Notes: generated from the sequence alone by a model not told the origin. 51,814 nt of DNA from an uncultured Saprospiraceae bacterium (GCA_937921775.1 CAKZUK010000108.1:1-51814); one strand, 5' to 3'. Positions 8,720-18,461 are shown, counted from the first letter of the stretch. Translations and numbers: made by a program.

Positions 8720-9694
8720 TTAATTCCAGGAGAGTTTTTTTCTTTCGTTCCAGTATTGTTCTGCTGTGATTGCCAGTTCTTTTAAAATTGCTATATCCTT
8801 TTCTTCCAATTCAAATAAGGGTGCTTTAAGATTGTCAGATAAGTGTGTTTTATTAGCAGCACCGCTTAATACGCTATAGGGATCAATACTATCAAGGCAG
8901 AATCTTAGGGCGATCGCATCTATTCCTACATTATATTTCACTGCGAGTTGTTGTAGTGTTGTATTTAGTGGGGCATGGGAAGGGAAAGTTTCGTTGGGAA
9001 AAATTCTTCCATTGGCAAGCGCCTCTTTGATGATAATCCTTTTATTGTTGGAAGAAAGTTGTGTAGCAACTTCGGCGAAACTTTGATCAAGAATATTGTA
9101 AGTCACTTGAAATGCATCAAACAAAGCTTTGCCTTCTACTTCCACATCCAGTGCTTTTTTGATGACTTCCACCTGATTGTTTCCACTTGTAGAAATGCCG
9201 ATAATTAAACTATGCGCTTCTTTAAGTTCTGCCAGTCGATTCAATATCGGATCATTCATTAATACACCCGATTCAAATGTAGCCGAATGGATTTGGTAAG
9301 TGGTGAGCGATGGCAACAAGTGCTTGGATTGTTCCCACTGTTCATTGAGCTTTTCTAAAGAATGTTCTTTTACTTCATGTTGCGTAGCATTTGAGTTGAA
9401 GTTGGCAACATAAGTATAACCCCATTTTGTAGCAAGTTCTATGCTGGGATCATCTTTTGTCTTTAACCAGTCGATCAGTAATTGCTCTGCCATTCCATAG
9501 CCCGGAGCTGTGTCAAAATATCTGATTCCTTGTTGGTATGCTTCTTCAAGCATTAACAGGCCTTTGCTTCTGAATGCGTCCAAAGAAAATTTCGAGGGTG
9601 CTTCCTGCCTAATATTGATATACTGGGGACGACCTATAGCGGCTGTACCCAATCCAATAATTAATCTAGCGTTTTTAAATGTTATGTTGTTCAC
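8720..9694 (-). CDS. Aldo/keto reductase
   Basis: 324 residues, typical of the family. The catalytic tetrad is visible: Asp61 and Tyr66 in RYFDTAPGYGMAE, Lys90 in ELATKWGY, and His136 in TYQIHSA. The protein has the TIM-barrel start LIIGLGTAAIG and the late motif IDPYSVLSGAAN, where the family contacts NADPH. Such enzymes reduce aldehydes and ketones or oxidise sugars such as L-fucose or D-threo-aldose; the substrate cannot be told here. It has no signal peptide, so it is cytoplasmic. It is not obviously in an operon: the small gene at 8238 is 131 bases downstream on the same strand, and a terminator at 9816-9852 separates it from the adhesin gene upstream. Confidence 0.85.
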   Translation of the reverse strand: MNNITFKNARLIIGLGTAAIGRPQYINIRQEAPSKFSLDAFRSKGLLMLEEAYQQGIRYFDTAPGYGMAEQLLIDWLKTKDDPSIELATKWGYTYVANFNSNATQHEVKEHSLEKLNEQWEQSKHLLPSLTTYQIHSATFESGVLMNDPILNRLAELKEAHSLIIGISTSGNNQVEVIKKALDVEVEGKALFDAFQVTYNILDQSFAEVATQLSSNNKRIIIKEALANGRIFPNETFPSHAPLNTTLQQLAVKYNVGIDAIALRFCLDSIDPYSVLSGAANKTHLSDNLKAPLFELEEKDIAILKELAITAEQYWNERKKLSWN

Positions 9695-9815
9695 CGTAAT
9701 TTTTTATTAAAGAACTTCATTATCAAGTTAGTCAAAAGTAGCGTTTTTGGATGAGCTTATTTAAAAACAAATACTCAGAAACGGAATAAAAATGCCATAA
9801 AATATCTACCTAAAT

Positions 9816-9852
9816 AAAAAGCCCCCGTAAACACATGTTACGAAGGCTTTTT
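9816..9852 (-). terminator. Rho-independent terminator of the adhesin gene
   Basis: On the minus strand, AAAAAGCCTTCGTAA pairs with TTACGGGGGCTTTTT with a 2-base internal mismatch and a 7-base loop, ending in a T-run. It lies 48 bases past the stop at 9900. Confidence 0.8.
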
Positions 9853-9899
9853 ATATTGAGATAGAATTTTTTCTAAAAGGATATATCCTCTATTTTTAG

Positions 9900-12800
9900 T
9901 TATCTAACCAAAGTTACATCACCGCGATACAATAACACTATCCCATCTACAAACTGAACTTCAGCAATATATACAAATACGCCATTGTCCATCTGCTTTC
10001 CTTTAAAGCGACCATCCCAGCCACCGATATAAAAATCTCCTGGCAAGAAGCTGTCGTCTTGGAAAACTTGTTCTCCCCAACGGTCAAAAATTCGGAAGTA
10101 ATTTACTCGTTGAACACCAACGCCAGTGTATATTTTAAAGAAATCATTCACACCATCTCCATTCGGAGAGAAGGCATTCGGAATAAATACATTTCTGTTT
10201 TTATCAATGTCGACGATGATTTGATCTGTACCAAAACATCCGTTGGTATCTATCACTGTCAACTCATACATCTGTGTTTCAAGCGGTGCTACCCAAGGCT
10301 CATCACAGAAGACTGAATCAGGAACTCCCCAGCAAGTCAAAAAGGTCAATGGATTCCAAAACAGCGTATCAATAGGAAGTATAGAACCTATCGCTGGATC
10401 AAGTTGTAAGCTATCTCCCAATTGGATCGTCGTGTCAGGCCCAAGGTCAACCAAAACTGGTAATGGCTCTGATACTGAAATCTCAACCTCTGTTGAACAT
10501 CCGTCACCGTCAAAAATAGTAACGGTATGTGCACCTGCTAAAATTGGGATAGCCGAATTCTCAAATTGAGGAGGCCCAAAATCAACAGAGAAGCTATATG
10601 GAGGTCCTGAACCACCACTTACTGAATCTAATGTTACTACAGTTTGCAATCCACTACACAAAGGTTCTACTGGATCAGCTACTATAACAAAAATTGGTTC
10701 AGGTTGAGTAACGGTATAACTCACATCATCCGTACACCCATTAATATCGGTTACTGTAACCGTGTATGTTCCAACACCAACGTTAATAGCAGTCGATGCA
10801 TCAGATACATCTGGAGTCCAGTCATAAGTAAATTGTCCGGTAGTACCACCCATAGAAGTCGCTGCAATTTGACCATCTTCTAAACCAAAACAGCTTGTAC
10901 CAAATGAACTAGTAGAATCAATTAGTGCAACTAGTATATCTGGTTCAGTTACCTGAAAAGTTGATCCAATTGTACAACCATTTGCATCTGTCACAACCAC
11001 AAAATAATTATTGCCTGCGGGTAAGTTATCTACTGTATTTCCTGTTGCAACTGGGTTGGTCCAGTTGTAATTATAACCTGGAGTACCACCATCTGCAAAA
11101 ACGGTAATACTACCATCAGAATCTCCAAAACAACTGGTACCTGTACCTCCTGAAGCAGCAAGGTCAAAGCTTAGTATATCTGGAGCACCGATTAAGACGG
11201 TGTCCATGACAGAACATAAGCCATCGTTGACCTCTACGGTTTGTAAACCTTGACAAAGAGCAGTAGCACTACTGGTCACCGCTAGTGAGTTTGTTTCACC
11301 AGAAGACCAAGTATAATTATAAGTACCTGTACCTGCTGTTCCACCAGAAGCTGTTGCAGTCGCAGTACCATCACAAGGAATTCCTCCTTCACAACTTACA
11401 GAATCCACTGCAGCAAAGTTAACGTTAATTTCAGGTGGACAATCTACAGGAATAACTAAGTTAAAGGTATCACATCCTCCGGCATCAGTTACGAAAACCG
11501 TGTAGCTTGAATCACAAGCTAATGACGGTAGCACAGGGAATGAACTTCCATTTTCCCACAAAATTTGATAAGGTGTACTTCCACCTGAGAGCATCAATTG
11601 AATTGAGCCGTCATTATTGTTAGGACAAGAAGGTGCATTTGATACAACATCAACCATCAAAGGAGTTGGTGCCCATAAAGTATAATTATTCTCAGCGGTA
11701 CAGCCTGCCGCATCAGTGATGGTTATTGAATATGTTCCAGCGGTTAAACCAACCGCTGTTTCTGTTATTTGATTATTTGCGTTTGGTCCCCATTGGTAGG
11801 TGAACACAGTAGAGTTACCTGCTTGAACGACTGGAGTCAATTCGCCAGTCATATCAGTGGAACAAGCGACAGGTATAGAATCAAAACCAATGATGATTGG
11901 TTCGATTGGTGCGTTTACATTGATGGAAAGAATAGCCGAACACATGTTGGCATCCATTGCCGTCACAGTATAAGAACCGGCAGTAAGATTTGTTATGGAA
12001 GGACCAGTATCACCAGTATTCCAACTGTAAGTAAAAGTACCTGTTCCACCAGAAGCAGCTATTTCGATTGCACCGGAAGCATTACCACCTATACAAGAAA
12101 CGTGATCTAATGTTATGGTGTCAAACATGATTGAGTTGACGAATATAGATTCAGAAGCCGAAGCTGTACAGCCATTTACATCTGTAACTGTAACATCGTA
12201 CATACCTTGTGCAAGGTTATCAATAATATTAGTAGTTCCTCCATTTGACCAAAGAGTCGATATTGGAGAAACGCCACCATTTATATTTGCAGACATCGAT
12301 CCATCTGTTCCATTTGGACAGGTAGGATTGGTCTCGTTTATTTGAACTAGTAATGGGTCTGTATTGACTACGGTAATGGTTGCTGATTGTACATCGCCAT
12401 TCGCATCTGTAACACCTATGTCGTAAGTACCAGGAGTTAATCCAGTAAATTCGAATGAACCTCCGTTTGTTGGGATGATACCCATCCCATTGTTTGTTAC
12501 GTTTCCAACTTCAACATAAGCTACAGAAAAAGGTGCTGCACCTCCTGTTGAGGTTACCGTAATGGTTCCCATGTTAGAAGTGGTAGAGCAACTGGTGAGT
12601 TCGAGTGTGATTGAGTTACTGCTTATGGTAACTGAACCACTCGTGAATTCGTGACCAATGACGAAAGAATTAAACATGCCATCAGTTGTGGTAACTTCAA
12701 TTGGAGTTAGACTACCTGAAAAGTCAATCGGACTAGTTTCACCCACAGCTCCAATAGCCATAAAGCAAATTTCATAAAGTACGGTACCGTCTGCAAGTGT

Positions 12801-13949
12801 TACGCCATCAAGTGGTAAAGTAGCATCACTCCAGCTAACAGTAATATTACCAGCAGAAGGTTCTGCAAATAGAAGATCTGCTGGAAGGTCGATTGGGTTA
12901 ATAGTAGTAAAGTCTAGTATCGTTGGATCGTAGTTAATTGTATATTGAAATGAAAAAATATCAGTAAAGCTATTGGCGGTAACCTCCACACAAACAGTTT
13001 GACCAGGTAAGGTTACGACATCATCAGCGTTGGTTTCTAATTGAGTACAAGCTGACATATCAATGGTGAAATTAGCAGCACAACTTCTACCATCTTCTAA
13101 TACAACATTGTAAATACCTGGTTCTGTTACGGTGAAATTGACTACATCACCATGAGTATAAGGCCCTACGCTAATATTTGCAGTAACAGTCGGATCAGTA
13201 GTTAAGCTTATGCTAAGGTTGGTATAGTTACTATTATCAAATTCAGGTAAGCCACCTGCTAGTTCGAAAGAACCTCCACAAGGTCCGTTTGCAGCGTTGT
13301 CGATGTTTAGTCCTTCTACGGCATTTAGGTAAACTACCCGGAAAGCATCATTTACGTTTGCATGGATACAAGGACCGTTTGGTCCACCTACTCCGTCGTT
13401 CTCCCAAAGGAAGTTAGCGAAGTCATCTAATGTAATTGGCGCGAAAAATAATTCAAAAGGGTCACCCGTGTTATAAGTGTTCTGTAAAAAACCACTATTG
13501 TTAAAAGAGGTATTACCAAGAATATCTATTCCTGCTTGAACAACTGTAACACTCTGAATAGGGAAATTTGGATTTAGATGGCAAGGATCAGCTAAGATCG
13601 AAGCGAAGTCAACACCAGTGATAGTTGGTAAACAGGTATAAAAAGCGTAGTTGACACCGGGATCAGTGCTTGGATCAGGATCACCAAAGGTTTGTCCACC
13701 CAAATGTGTAATGTCCAATACGTCATTCAAACACAAAAACTCAACATTATTGGATTGAGCGGCCGCATCCAAAGCCTGTGTCGATGTTCCTGCGAAAGCA
13801 GAGACACCCATGGGGCAGGTTACAACAAGAGAAGGACTGTAAGTGGAAGGGTCGTACTCACCTGTGATATTGACTGTTTGTGGAACTTGTGCAAAAGCAC
13901 TAAGTGTGGCAAAAAGTGCGAGTGTTAAAGGGATTAAACGTTTAATCAT
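9900..13949 (-). CDS. Giant secreted adhesin: cohesin-like domain, about nine SprB repeats, T9SS type B tail
   Basis: 1349 residues. The signal peptide is MIKRLIPLTLALFATLSAFA. Residues 22-300 are a unique N-terminal part with several cysteines. Residues of about 304-443 resemble a cohesin-type domain: LPGQTVCVEVTANSFTDIFSFQYTINYDP, then LYEICFMAIG and a closing SVTI strand. From about 450 to 1215 there are about nine SprB-like repeats, each with a Cys-x-DGxI/GSI start, a 'GGTxxYxxxWxxG' middle and a 'GTYTVTVTDxNGCT' end. The end is a CHU_C domain (VFIPNAFSPNGDGVNDFFKI, RIFDRWGEQVF, WDGRFKGKQMDNGVFVY, RGDVTLVR). SprB in Flavobacterium johnsoniae is the mobile gliding adhesin, so a role in adhesion or gliding is reasonable inference. 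The gene stands alone with its own terminator. Confidence 0.9.
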   Translation of the reverse strand: MIKRLIPLTLALFATLSAFAQVPQTVNITGEYDPSTYSPSLVVTCPMGVSAFAGTSTQALDAAAQSNNVEFLCLNDVLDITHLGGQTFGDPDPSTDPGVNYAFYTCLPTITGVDFASILADPCHLNPNFPIQSVTVVQAGIDILGNTSFNNSGFLQNTYNTGDPFELFFAPITLDDFANFLWENDGVGGPNGPCIHANVNDAFRVVYLNAVEGLNIDNAANGPCGGSFELAGGLPEFDNSNYTNLSISLTTDPTVTANISVGPYTHGDVVNFTVTEPGIYNVVLEDGRSCAANFTIDMSACTQLETNADDVVTLPGQTVCVEVTANSFTDIFSFQYTINYDPTILDFTTINPIDLPADLLFAEPSAGNITVSWSDATLPLDGVTLADGTVLYEICFMAIGAVGETSPIDFSGSLTPIEVTTTDGMFNSFVIGHEFTSGSVTISSNSITLELTSCSTTSNMGTITVTSTGGAAPFSVAYVEVGNVTNNGMGIIPTNGGSFEFTGLTPGTYDIGVTDANGDVQSATITVVNTDPLLVQINETNPTCPNGTDGSMSANINGGVSPISTLWSNGGTTNIIDNLAQGMYDVTVTDVNGCTASASESIFVNSIMFDTITLDHVSCIGGNASGAIEIAASGGTGTFTYSWNTGDTGPSITNLTAGSYTVTAMDANMCSAILSINVNAPIEPIIIGFDSIPVACSTDMTGELTPVVQAGNSTVFTYQWGPNANNQITETAVGLTAGTYSITITDAAGCTAENNYTLWAPTPLMVDVVSNAPSCPNNNDGSIQLMLSGGSTPYQILWENGSSFPVLPSLACDSSYTVFVTDAGGCDTFNLVIPVDCPPEINVNFAAVDSVSCEGGIPCDGTATATASGGTAGTGTYNYTWSSGETNSLAVTSSATALCQGLQTVEVNDGLCSVMDTVLIGAPDILSFDLAASGGTGTSCFGDSDGSITVFADGGTPGYNYNWTNPVATGNTVDNLPAGNNYFVVVTDANGCTIGSTFQVTEPDILVALIDSTSSFGTSCFGLEDGQIAATSMGGTTGQFTYDWTPDVSDASTAINVGVGTYTVTVTDINGCTDDVSYTVTQPEPIFVIVADPVEPLCSGLQTVVTLDSVSGGSGPPYSFSVDFGPPQFENSAIPILAGAHTVTIFDGDGCSTEVEISVSEPLPVLVDLGPDTTIQLGDSLQLDPAIGSILPIDTLFWNPLTFLTCWGVPDSVFCDEPWVAPLETQMYELTVIDTNGCFGTDQIIVDIDKNRNVFIPNAFSPNGDGVNDFFKIYTGVGVQRVNYFRIFDRWGEQVFQDDSFLPGDFYIGGWDGRFKGKQMDNGVFVYIAEVQFVDGIVLLYRGDVTLVR

Positions 13950-14354
13950 TTTTATGCGCTTTTATTTTTTAAGCTTATGGGAGATCCATTAATTTAGTTC
14001 TGAGGCTAATTTTCTCATGCCTGAAAAATCATGCAAAAATAGGTATAGGAGGCGAACTTTTAAGTATGCTGTCTATCTTATTTAGAAGCTTTTGAACAAA
14101 ATCAGCCATTTCTGTCTATTAAGCCTGGTTTAGGCAATAAAGCTAGAAATCTGCTTTAAGCAAAAGCTTTAAGAAACATTAAACAATAGTACTATGCATA
14201 CTCTATACCAAAAGGGTATGAAATGCTGTATAAGTACGCTTATTATCAACTATTTATTACTTGTGAAGACGTATTAATTTTTGATTCTGCTATTATCCTA
14301 CAAGCGCCTTTTAATTTTTTTTTCAACAAAGCTGTATAGCCATTGAGAAACTAA
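13950..14354. other. Intergenic region upstream of the adhesin gene
   Basis: 405 bp between the hutI stop and the adhesin ATG, both on the minus strand. It is AT-rich. A possible minus-strand -7 element (TATTTTTG, complement of 14034-14041) has no TTG partner at the right distance. I see no gene or clear terminator here. Confidence 0.5.
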
Positions 14355-15608
14355 CTAGACCAACTCGCCTTTCAGAATGACTTTATCAACCAAGTTGCTA
14401 CCAAATGAATACGGTAAATAGGCTATTGATGGGATACGCTTACTTATGAAAACGCTGCCTATCTTCCCCTTCTCGATACTTCCATAGGTGCTTTGTGACT
14501 CTAGGGCGACAGCTCCATTGATTGTTGCTGCATGAATAGCTTCTTCAGGAGTCATTTTCATGTTGATACAAGCTAGAGAGACCACAAAGGCCATTTTGCC
14601 GGAAGGCGTAGATCCTGGATTGAAATCTGTTGCTAATGCTACAGGAAGACCAGCATCGATCATTTTACGAGCGGGAGGGTAATGGTCGTTGATGAAGAAA
14701 GGGGCAGAGGGTAAAAGCACTGGCATGGTATCAGAACCTAATAGACAAGCGATTTCCTCATCGTTGACTACCTCGAGGTGATCTACAGATATGGCACCAT
14801 GCTTTACACTGGCTTGAATGCCACCCATGCAGTTGAATTGATTGGTATGGATTTTTGGTTTGAGCCCAAATTTGCTGGCGGCTTCCATAATTCGTTCTGT
14901 TTGTTCGACAGAGAAGAATCCCTTTTCACAAAAGGCATCAACATAATCGGCCAAGCCTTCATCTGCAATTTGTGGCAGCATTTTATTTAAAATGACTTGC
15001 ATGTATTCCTCTGGATTCTTTTTATAAATAGCAGGGAAAGCATGAGCTCCTAAGAATGTTGATTTAATTGTGAGATTTGTCATTTCCTTTAAGCGACGAA
15101 TAACGCGCAGCATTTTCAACTCATCTTTCAAACTCAATCCATAGCCACTTTTGATTTCAACTAAGGCAGTTCCGAAACCAATTATTTCTTCCAATCGGTT
15201 ATACGCTTGCTCTACTAAGTCGTCCTCCGGAGTATTTCCTAGTCGTTTTGCTGAGTTGAGAATACCGCCTCCTTTTTCTGCGATTTCTTTGTAGGTCAAT
15301 CCATTGATACGATCTACAAATTCCGATTCTCGACTGCCTGCATATACGATGTGTGTATGTGAATCGCACCATCCGGGGAAGACCATTCTTCCACTGGCAT
15401 CAATAATTTGGTCTGCATTCTCAGGACAACTTTCCATTATCCCATAATCGTGAATGAGACCATCTTGGATGAGTAGCCAGGCATTGTCGAGTTGTGGAAG
15501 TGTTTTCATATCAGCGCCTTTTACAGGCGAAGCCATTCGTGTATTGTGATTACTGTGATCACCAACTTGGACCAATGTCTTGATGGATTTTATTAGGATA
15601 GAAGGCAT
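14355..15608 (-). CDS. hutI: Imidazolonepropionase
   Basis: 417 residues from the ATG at 15608; an upstream ATG at 15686 would add 26 unrelated residues and run through the terminator at 15685-15724, so I reject it. HutI hydrolyses 4-imidazolone-5-propanoate to N-formimino-L-glutamate in histidine breakdown. It is a metal-dependent amidohydrolase: DSHTHIVYAG carries the metal-binding His84 and His86, and the family motifs LVEIKSGYGLS, KIHTNQFN, SVDHLEVV and ALATDFNPGSTP follow in order. No hutH, hutU or hutG lies nearby, so the pathway is not clustered here. A TACCTTTG element lies 13 bases before the ATG. Confidence 0.93.
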   Translation of the reverse strand: MPSILIKSIKTLVQVGDHSNHNTRMASPVKGADMKTLPQLDNAWLLIQDGLIHDYGIMESCPENADQIIDASGRMVFPGWCDSHTHIVYAGSRESEFVDRINGLTYKEIAEKGGGILNSAKRLGNTPEDDLVEQAYNRLEEIIGFGTALVEIKSGYGLSLKDELKMLRVIRRLKEMTNLTIKSTFLGAHAFPAIYKKNPEEYMQVILNKMLPQIADEGLADYVDAFCEKGFFSVEQTERIMEAASKFGLKPKIHTNQFNCMGGIQASVKHGAISVDHLEVVNDEEIACLLGSDTMPVLLPSAPFFINDHYPPARKMIDAGLPVALATDFNPGSTPSGKMAFVVSLACINMKMTPEEAIHAATINGAVALESQSTYGSIEKGKIGSVFISKRIPSIAYLPYSFGSNLVDKVILKGELV

Positions 15609-15621
15609 GTTTATTTTTTTG

Positions 15622-15629
15622 CAAAGGTA
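15622..15629 (-). promoter_or_regulatory. -7 element directly before hutI
   Basis: The complement reads TACCTTTG, an exact TAnnTTTG match, 13 bases before the ATG at 15608. If used, the transcript would have a leader of fewer than ten bases. No TTG was found at -33, so confidence is limited. Confidence 0.4.
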
Positions 15630-15684
15630 TTGAAATTTGGGAGACTGCCTTTGGTATTGTGTAAAGCCTCTAGCGGGGATGGGC

Positions 15685-15724
15685 AAAAAAAATCCCGAGA
15701 CTAAAATAGCCTCGGGATTTTTTT
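15685..15724 (-). terminator. Rho-independent terminator of the thioredoxin-SPOR gene
   Basis: A perfect stem, AAAAAAATCCCGAG with its complement, has an 11-base loop and T-runs on both strands. It lies 27 bases after the stop at 15751, and could work in either direction. Confidence 0.88.
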
Positions 15725-15750
15725 AATCAAATCAAAATAATTTGAAGTGC

Positions 15751-16611
15751 TTACTTCATCGTAGACAAATCTTTTACGATACAATCGATTCCAGATTTTT
15801 TAACGTAAGTTCTAAACTCAGTAGCACTACTTGGGTTTGTAAATTCGCCAATCATTACGCGATATACTTTTTTGCCGTTTAGTTGTGCAATGTGAACAAG
15901 AACAGGCTCTCTGAATTTTGTTTCCAAACGAGCGGCTTCAATCAATACGTTACCATAATCACCAAATACACCTACTTGTACGGAATATCCTTTTGAAGCC
16001 TGACGACTTACTTTGAATCGATACAAACCTTCTCCTGTTGAAACAGTAGTACTAGCTGCGGGCTTATTAGGCTTAGCAGTTGGTGCAGGTTTCGGCGCAG
16101 GTTTTGGAGCAGGCTTTGGTTTTGGTTCCAATTTTGGTCGCGTTACAGGTGGCTTAGGAATAGGCTTTGCGGTAGCAGTTTTTACTCGGTTGGCAGCTGT
16201 ATTGTGTTTTTTCAGAATAGCCAATAATTTGCTTGGAGGTAAAGACTCCTCATAGCGATCAACTATTTCTCCTTTAGAGTTAAAAACAAGTATAGATGGT
16301 AATAATTTGATTCCATAGACTTGCTTATAAGCATATCCATCAAAATCATCAATATCAACTTTGACGGGTATATAATTCTCTTCAACGTATTTGACTAGTG
16401 CAGGGTCAGTAAAGGTTGTTTCATCCATCCATCTGCAGGGCATACACCAACTGGCGACAAAATCAACGAAATACAATTTGCCTTCTGTGGCGGCCTTATT
16501 TTTAACAACATTGAGGCTTCCTCTGAAAAAGTCAACTTTTACGGCGCCAGGGCTAGAACTCATCCAAACCGGGGCAATCATCATGATCAATAAAATAATG
16601 CGCTTACTCAT
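15751..16611 (-). CDS. Exported thioredoxin-like protein with C-terminal SPOR domain
   Basis: 286 residues. The N-terminal hydrophobic stretch (MSKRIILLIMMIAPVWM) is a signal peptide or anchor. Residues of about 30-135 are a thioredoxin fold: LYFVDFVASWCMPCRWMDE has the redox pair Cys56 and Cys59, and YGIKLLPSILVF has the cis-proline. Residues of about 145-190 are a Pro/Lys/Ala linker with repeated KPAPKPAP units. Residues of about 205-280 are a SPOR domain (YSVQVGVFGDYGNVLIEAARLE, then KVYRVMIGEF), which in other proteins binds glycan strands stripped of stem peptides at the division septum. The likely product is a periplasmic thiol oxidoreductase located at the septum; that combined role is inference. 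It is divergent from fabH. Confidence 0.85.
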   Translation of the reverse strand: MSKRIILLIMMIAPVWMSSSPGAVKVDFFRGSLNVVKNKAATEGKLYFVDFVASWCMPCRWMDETTFTDPALVKYVEENYIPVKVDIDDFDGYAYKQVYGIKLLPSILVFNSKGEIVDRYEESLPPSKLLAILKKHNTAANRVKTATAKPIPKPPVTRPKLEPKPKPAPKPAPKPAPTAKPNKPAASTTVSTGEGLYRFKVSRQASKGYSVQVGVFGDYGNVLIEAARLETKFREPVLVHIAQLNGKKVYRVMIGEFTNPSSATEFRTYVKKSGIDCIVKDLSTMK

Positions 16612-17155
16612 ACTATTCGGAATTAAAGGTAAGTCACTAAAGCAACTTACGGATTAACAATTATGATACATTTAGAAACGTGCATCAGACTTATCTTTGA
16701 GTTGCGAAAAATCGCATTTCTAGAGGAAGGAATTCGTTCAGTTATAATAAGGTAAAAGAACCAAGATATATTATAATTAATTCTAATTTTATTAGAATTT
16801 TAAATTGCTCTTAGTTGGCAAATTACTACGAAAATACCACTTTTAGTGCCAAATGAATTGAATGACCTTCCTCAGTCATCATTCTGTTTGCAAATATGAT
16901 ACCATATATAGAAAATTATAATAATTTGTTTTGATGGGCATTACTAGGGACTTATGTTTAAAAAGTAGCATCTGTTGCCCAGTATGGTGTTATTTTGTTT
17001 TCATGACTGAATTTTAAGCTAAATTTTATACCTTGCCATTCCTTATGAGGAGCAGATTTCTTTGGCCTGTTTAGACTTAAAACAAGCCAACTAAGCCTGC
17101 TTTTTTAGGGAATTCAGTAAATATCTATCAAGAGAACAACCACACACGTATTAGT
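16612..17155. other. Divergent intergenic region between the thioredoxin-SPOR gene and fabH
   Basis: 544 bp that must hold promoters in both directions. A perfect small palindrome at 16779-16799 (AATTCTAAT, TTT, ATTAGAATT) carries the same core as the family 1 repeats. A partial -7 motif (TACCTTGC, 17029-17036) lies before fabH without a good -33 partner. No gene is supported. Confidence 0.5.
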
Positions 17156-18157
17156 ATGTCAAAGAAATTAGCAACTATCACTGGTGTACATGGCTATGTA
17201 CCAGAACATGTTTTGACCAACAAGGATCTTGAAAAAATTGTTGATACCAATGATGAATGGATTCAGTCCAGAACAGGAATCAAAGAAAGAAGAATTTTAA
17301 AGGGAGAAGGTTTGGCTGCTTCAGACATGGGAGTAGAGATGGTAAAGGGGCTTTTGGAGAAAACCAATACCAAGCCGGAAGAAGTTGAAATGCTGATCTG
17401 TGCTACGATCACAGGTGATATGATCTTTCCAGATACAGCTAATACGATCTGTGATAAAGTTGGAATTAGAAATGCCTTTGGCTACGACATCAATGCTGCC
17501 TGCTCAGGTTTTTTATATGCATTGACTACCGGTGCAAAATTCATTGAAACCGGAACTTATAAAAAAGTAATTGTTATTGGTCTAGACTTTATGTCTTCAA
17601 TCCTTGATTATACTGATCGAGCAACTTGTATCATTTTTGGTGATGGAGGAGGAGCTGTGTTGCTTGAACCGCGAGAGGATGGTACCGGTTTGCAGGACCA
17701 AGTTTTAAAGGCTGATGGTAGTGGACGTGAATTTTTACACATGAAAGCAGGCGGATCATTGCGACCACCTTCAGCAGAGACCGTTGCTAATAATGAGCAC
17801 TATGTATATCAGGAAGGTCGGACGGTTTTTAAACATGCAGTGAAAAGCATGGCCTCAACAGTACAAGAGGTGATGACAAGAAATGACTTGACTAATGATG
17901 ATATCGATTGGTTGGTCCCACATCAAGCGAATATTCGCATTATCAAATCTGTTGCAAGTGCCTGCGATTTCCCAATGGAAAAAGTAATCGTCAATATTGA
18001 GAAATATGGTAACACCACAGCTGGTACACTTCCCCTTTGTTTATGGGATTGGGAACCACGTTTAAAGAAAGGTGATAAATTGATTTTGACTGCCTTTGGA
18101 GGCGGATTTACATGGGGCTCCATCTATTTGATATGGGGTTATGATACGCCTTCATAA
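17156..18157 (+). CDS. fabH: 3-oxoacyl-ACP synthase III
   Basis: 333 residues, normal for FabH. It condenses acetyl-CoA with malonyl-ACP to begin type II fatty acid synthesis; in Bacteroidota it may also use branched acyl-CoA primers. The catalytic triad is intact: Cys116 in DINAACSGF, His256 in VPHQANIRI, and Asn286 in YGNTTAGT. The C-terminal motif LTAFGGGFTWGSIYL is diagnostic. It lies upstream of efp-accB-accC on the same strand, 304 bases away, which joins chain initiation with acetyl-CoA carboxylation in one region. Some KASIII homologues make alkenes or quinolones, but the neighbours favour FabH. Confidence 0.92.
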   Translation: MSKKLATITGVHGYVPEHVLTNKDLEKIVDTNDEWIQSRTGIKERRILKGEGLAASDMGVEMVKGLLEKTNTKPEEVEMLICATITGDMIFPDTANTICDKVGIRNAFGYDINAACSGFLYALTTGAKFIETGTYKKVIVIGLDFMSSILDYTDRATCIIFGDGGGAVLLEPREDGTGLQDQVLKADGSGREFLHMKAGGSLRPPSAETVANNEHYVYQEGRTVFKHAVKSMASTVQEVMTRNDLTNDDIDWLVPHQANIRIIKSVASACDFPMEKVIVNIEKYGNTTAGTLPLCLWDWEPRLKKGDKLILTAFGGGFTWGSIYLIWGYDTPS

Positions 18158-18461
18158 GTTAATAGTGTAAGAATATTTGATTCGACTTTATATAAATATG
18201 CGACTTCTAAGCCTTGCAGAATAGTAGCATTTACAATAAAATAATAATAGAGGCTACTCAACTTTGAGTCTCTTTGATTGTATTAATACGAAAGTCAATG
18301 ATTAAAATATAAAATTAACGAAGCGCTTTCCTAGTAAGGCTACGCTAAAATCGTTAAGTTTTTAATATCTTTGCGGGACTTTTTATTGAACTTGTTTAAA
18401 GCTATTTCTATTAGCGACAACTTTAAACAACTTCATTCACAATTTAATCTAGCTTTTAAAA
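18158..18461. other. Intergenic region fabH-efp
   Basis: 304 bp. An imperfect hairpin at 18249-18275 (AGAGGCTACTCAA against TTTGAGTCTCTTT) may end the fabH transcript. A -7 element lies at 18366-18373. Nothing else is supported. Confidence 0.45.
18366..18373 (+). promoter_or_regulatory. -7 element upstream of efp
   Basis: TATCTTTG matches TAnnTTTG exactly, 88 bases before the efp ATG. No clear TTG was found at -33. It would drive the efp-accB-accC unit. Confidence 0.42.

Noticed and set aside
11100..13000. Repeated blocks in the adhesin as possible DNA tandem repeats
   Set aside because: The similarity is at the protein level (SprB repeats); the DNA copies are diverged and not a simple tandem array.
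10059..13928. Several plus-strand frames inside the adhesin gene
   Set aside because: The minus-strand adhesin is continuous with signal peptide, repeats and sorting tail, so these are shadows.
16013..16255. 80-codon Gly-rich plus-strand frame
   Set aside because: It is the antisense of the KPAPKPAP linker of the thioredoxin-SPOR gene.
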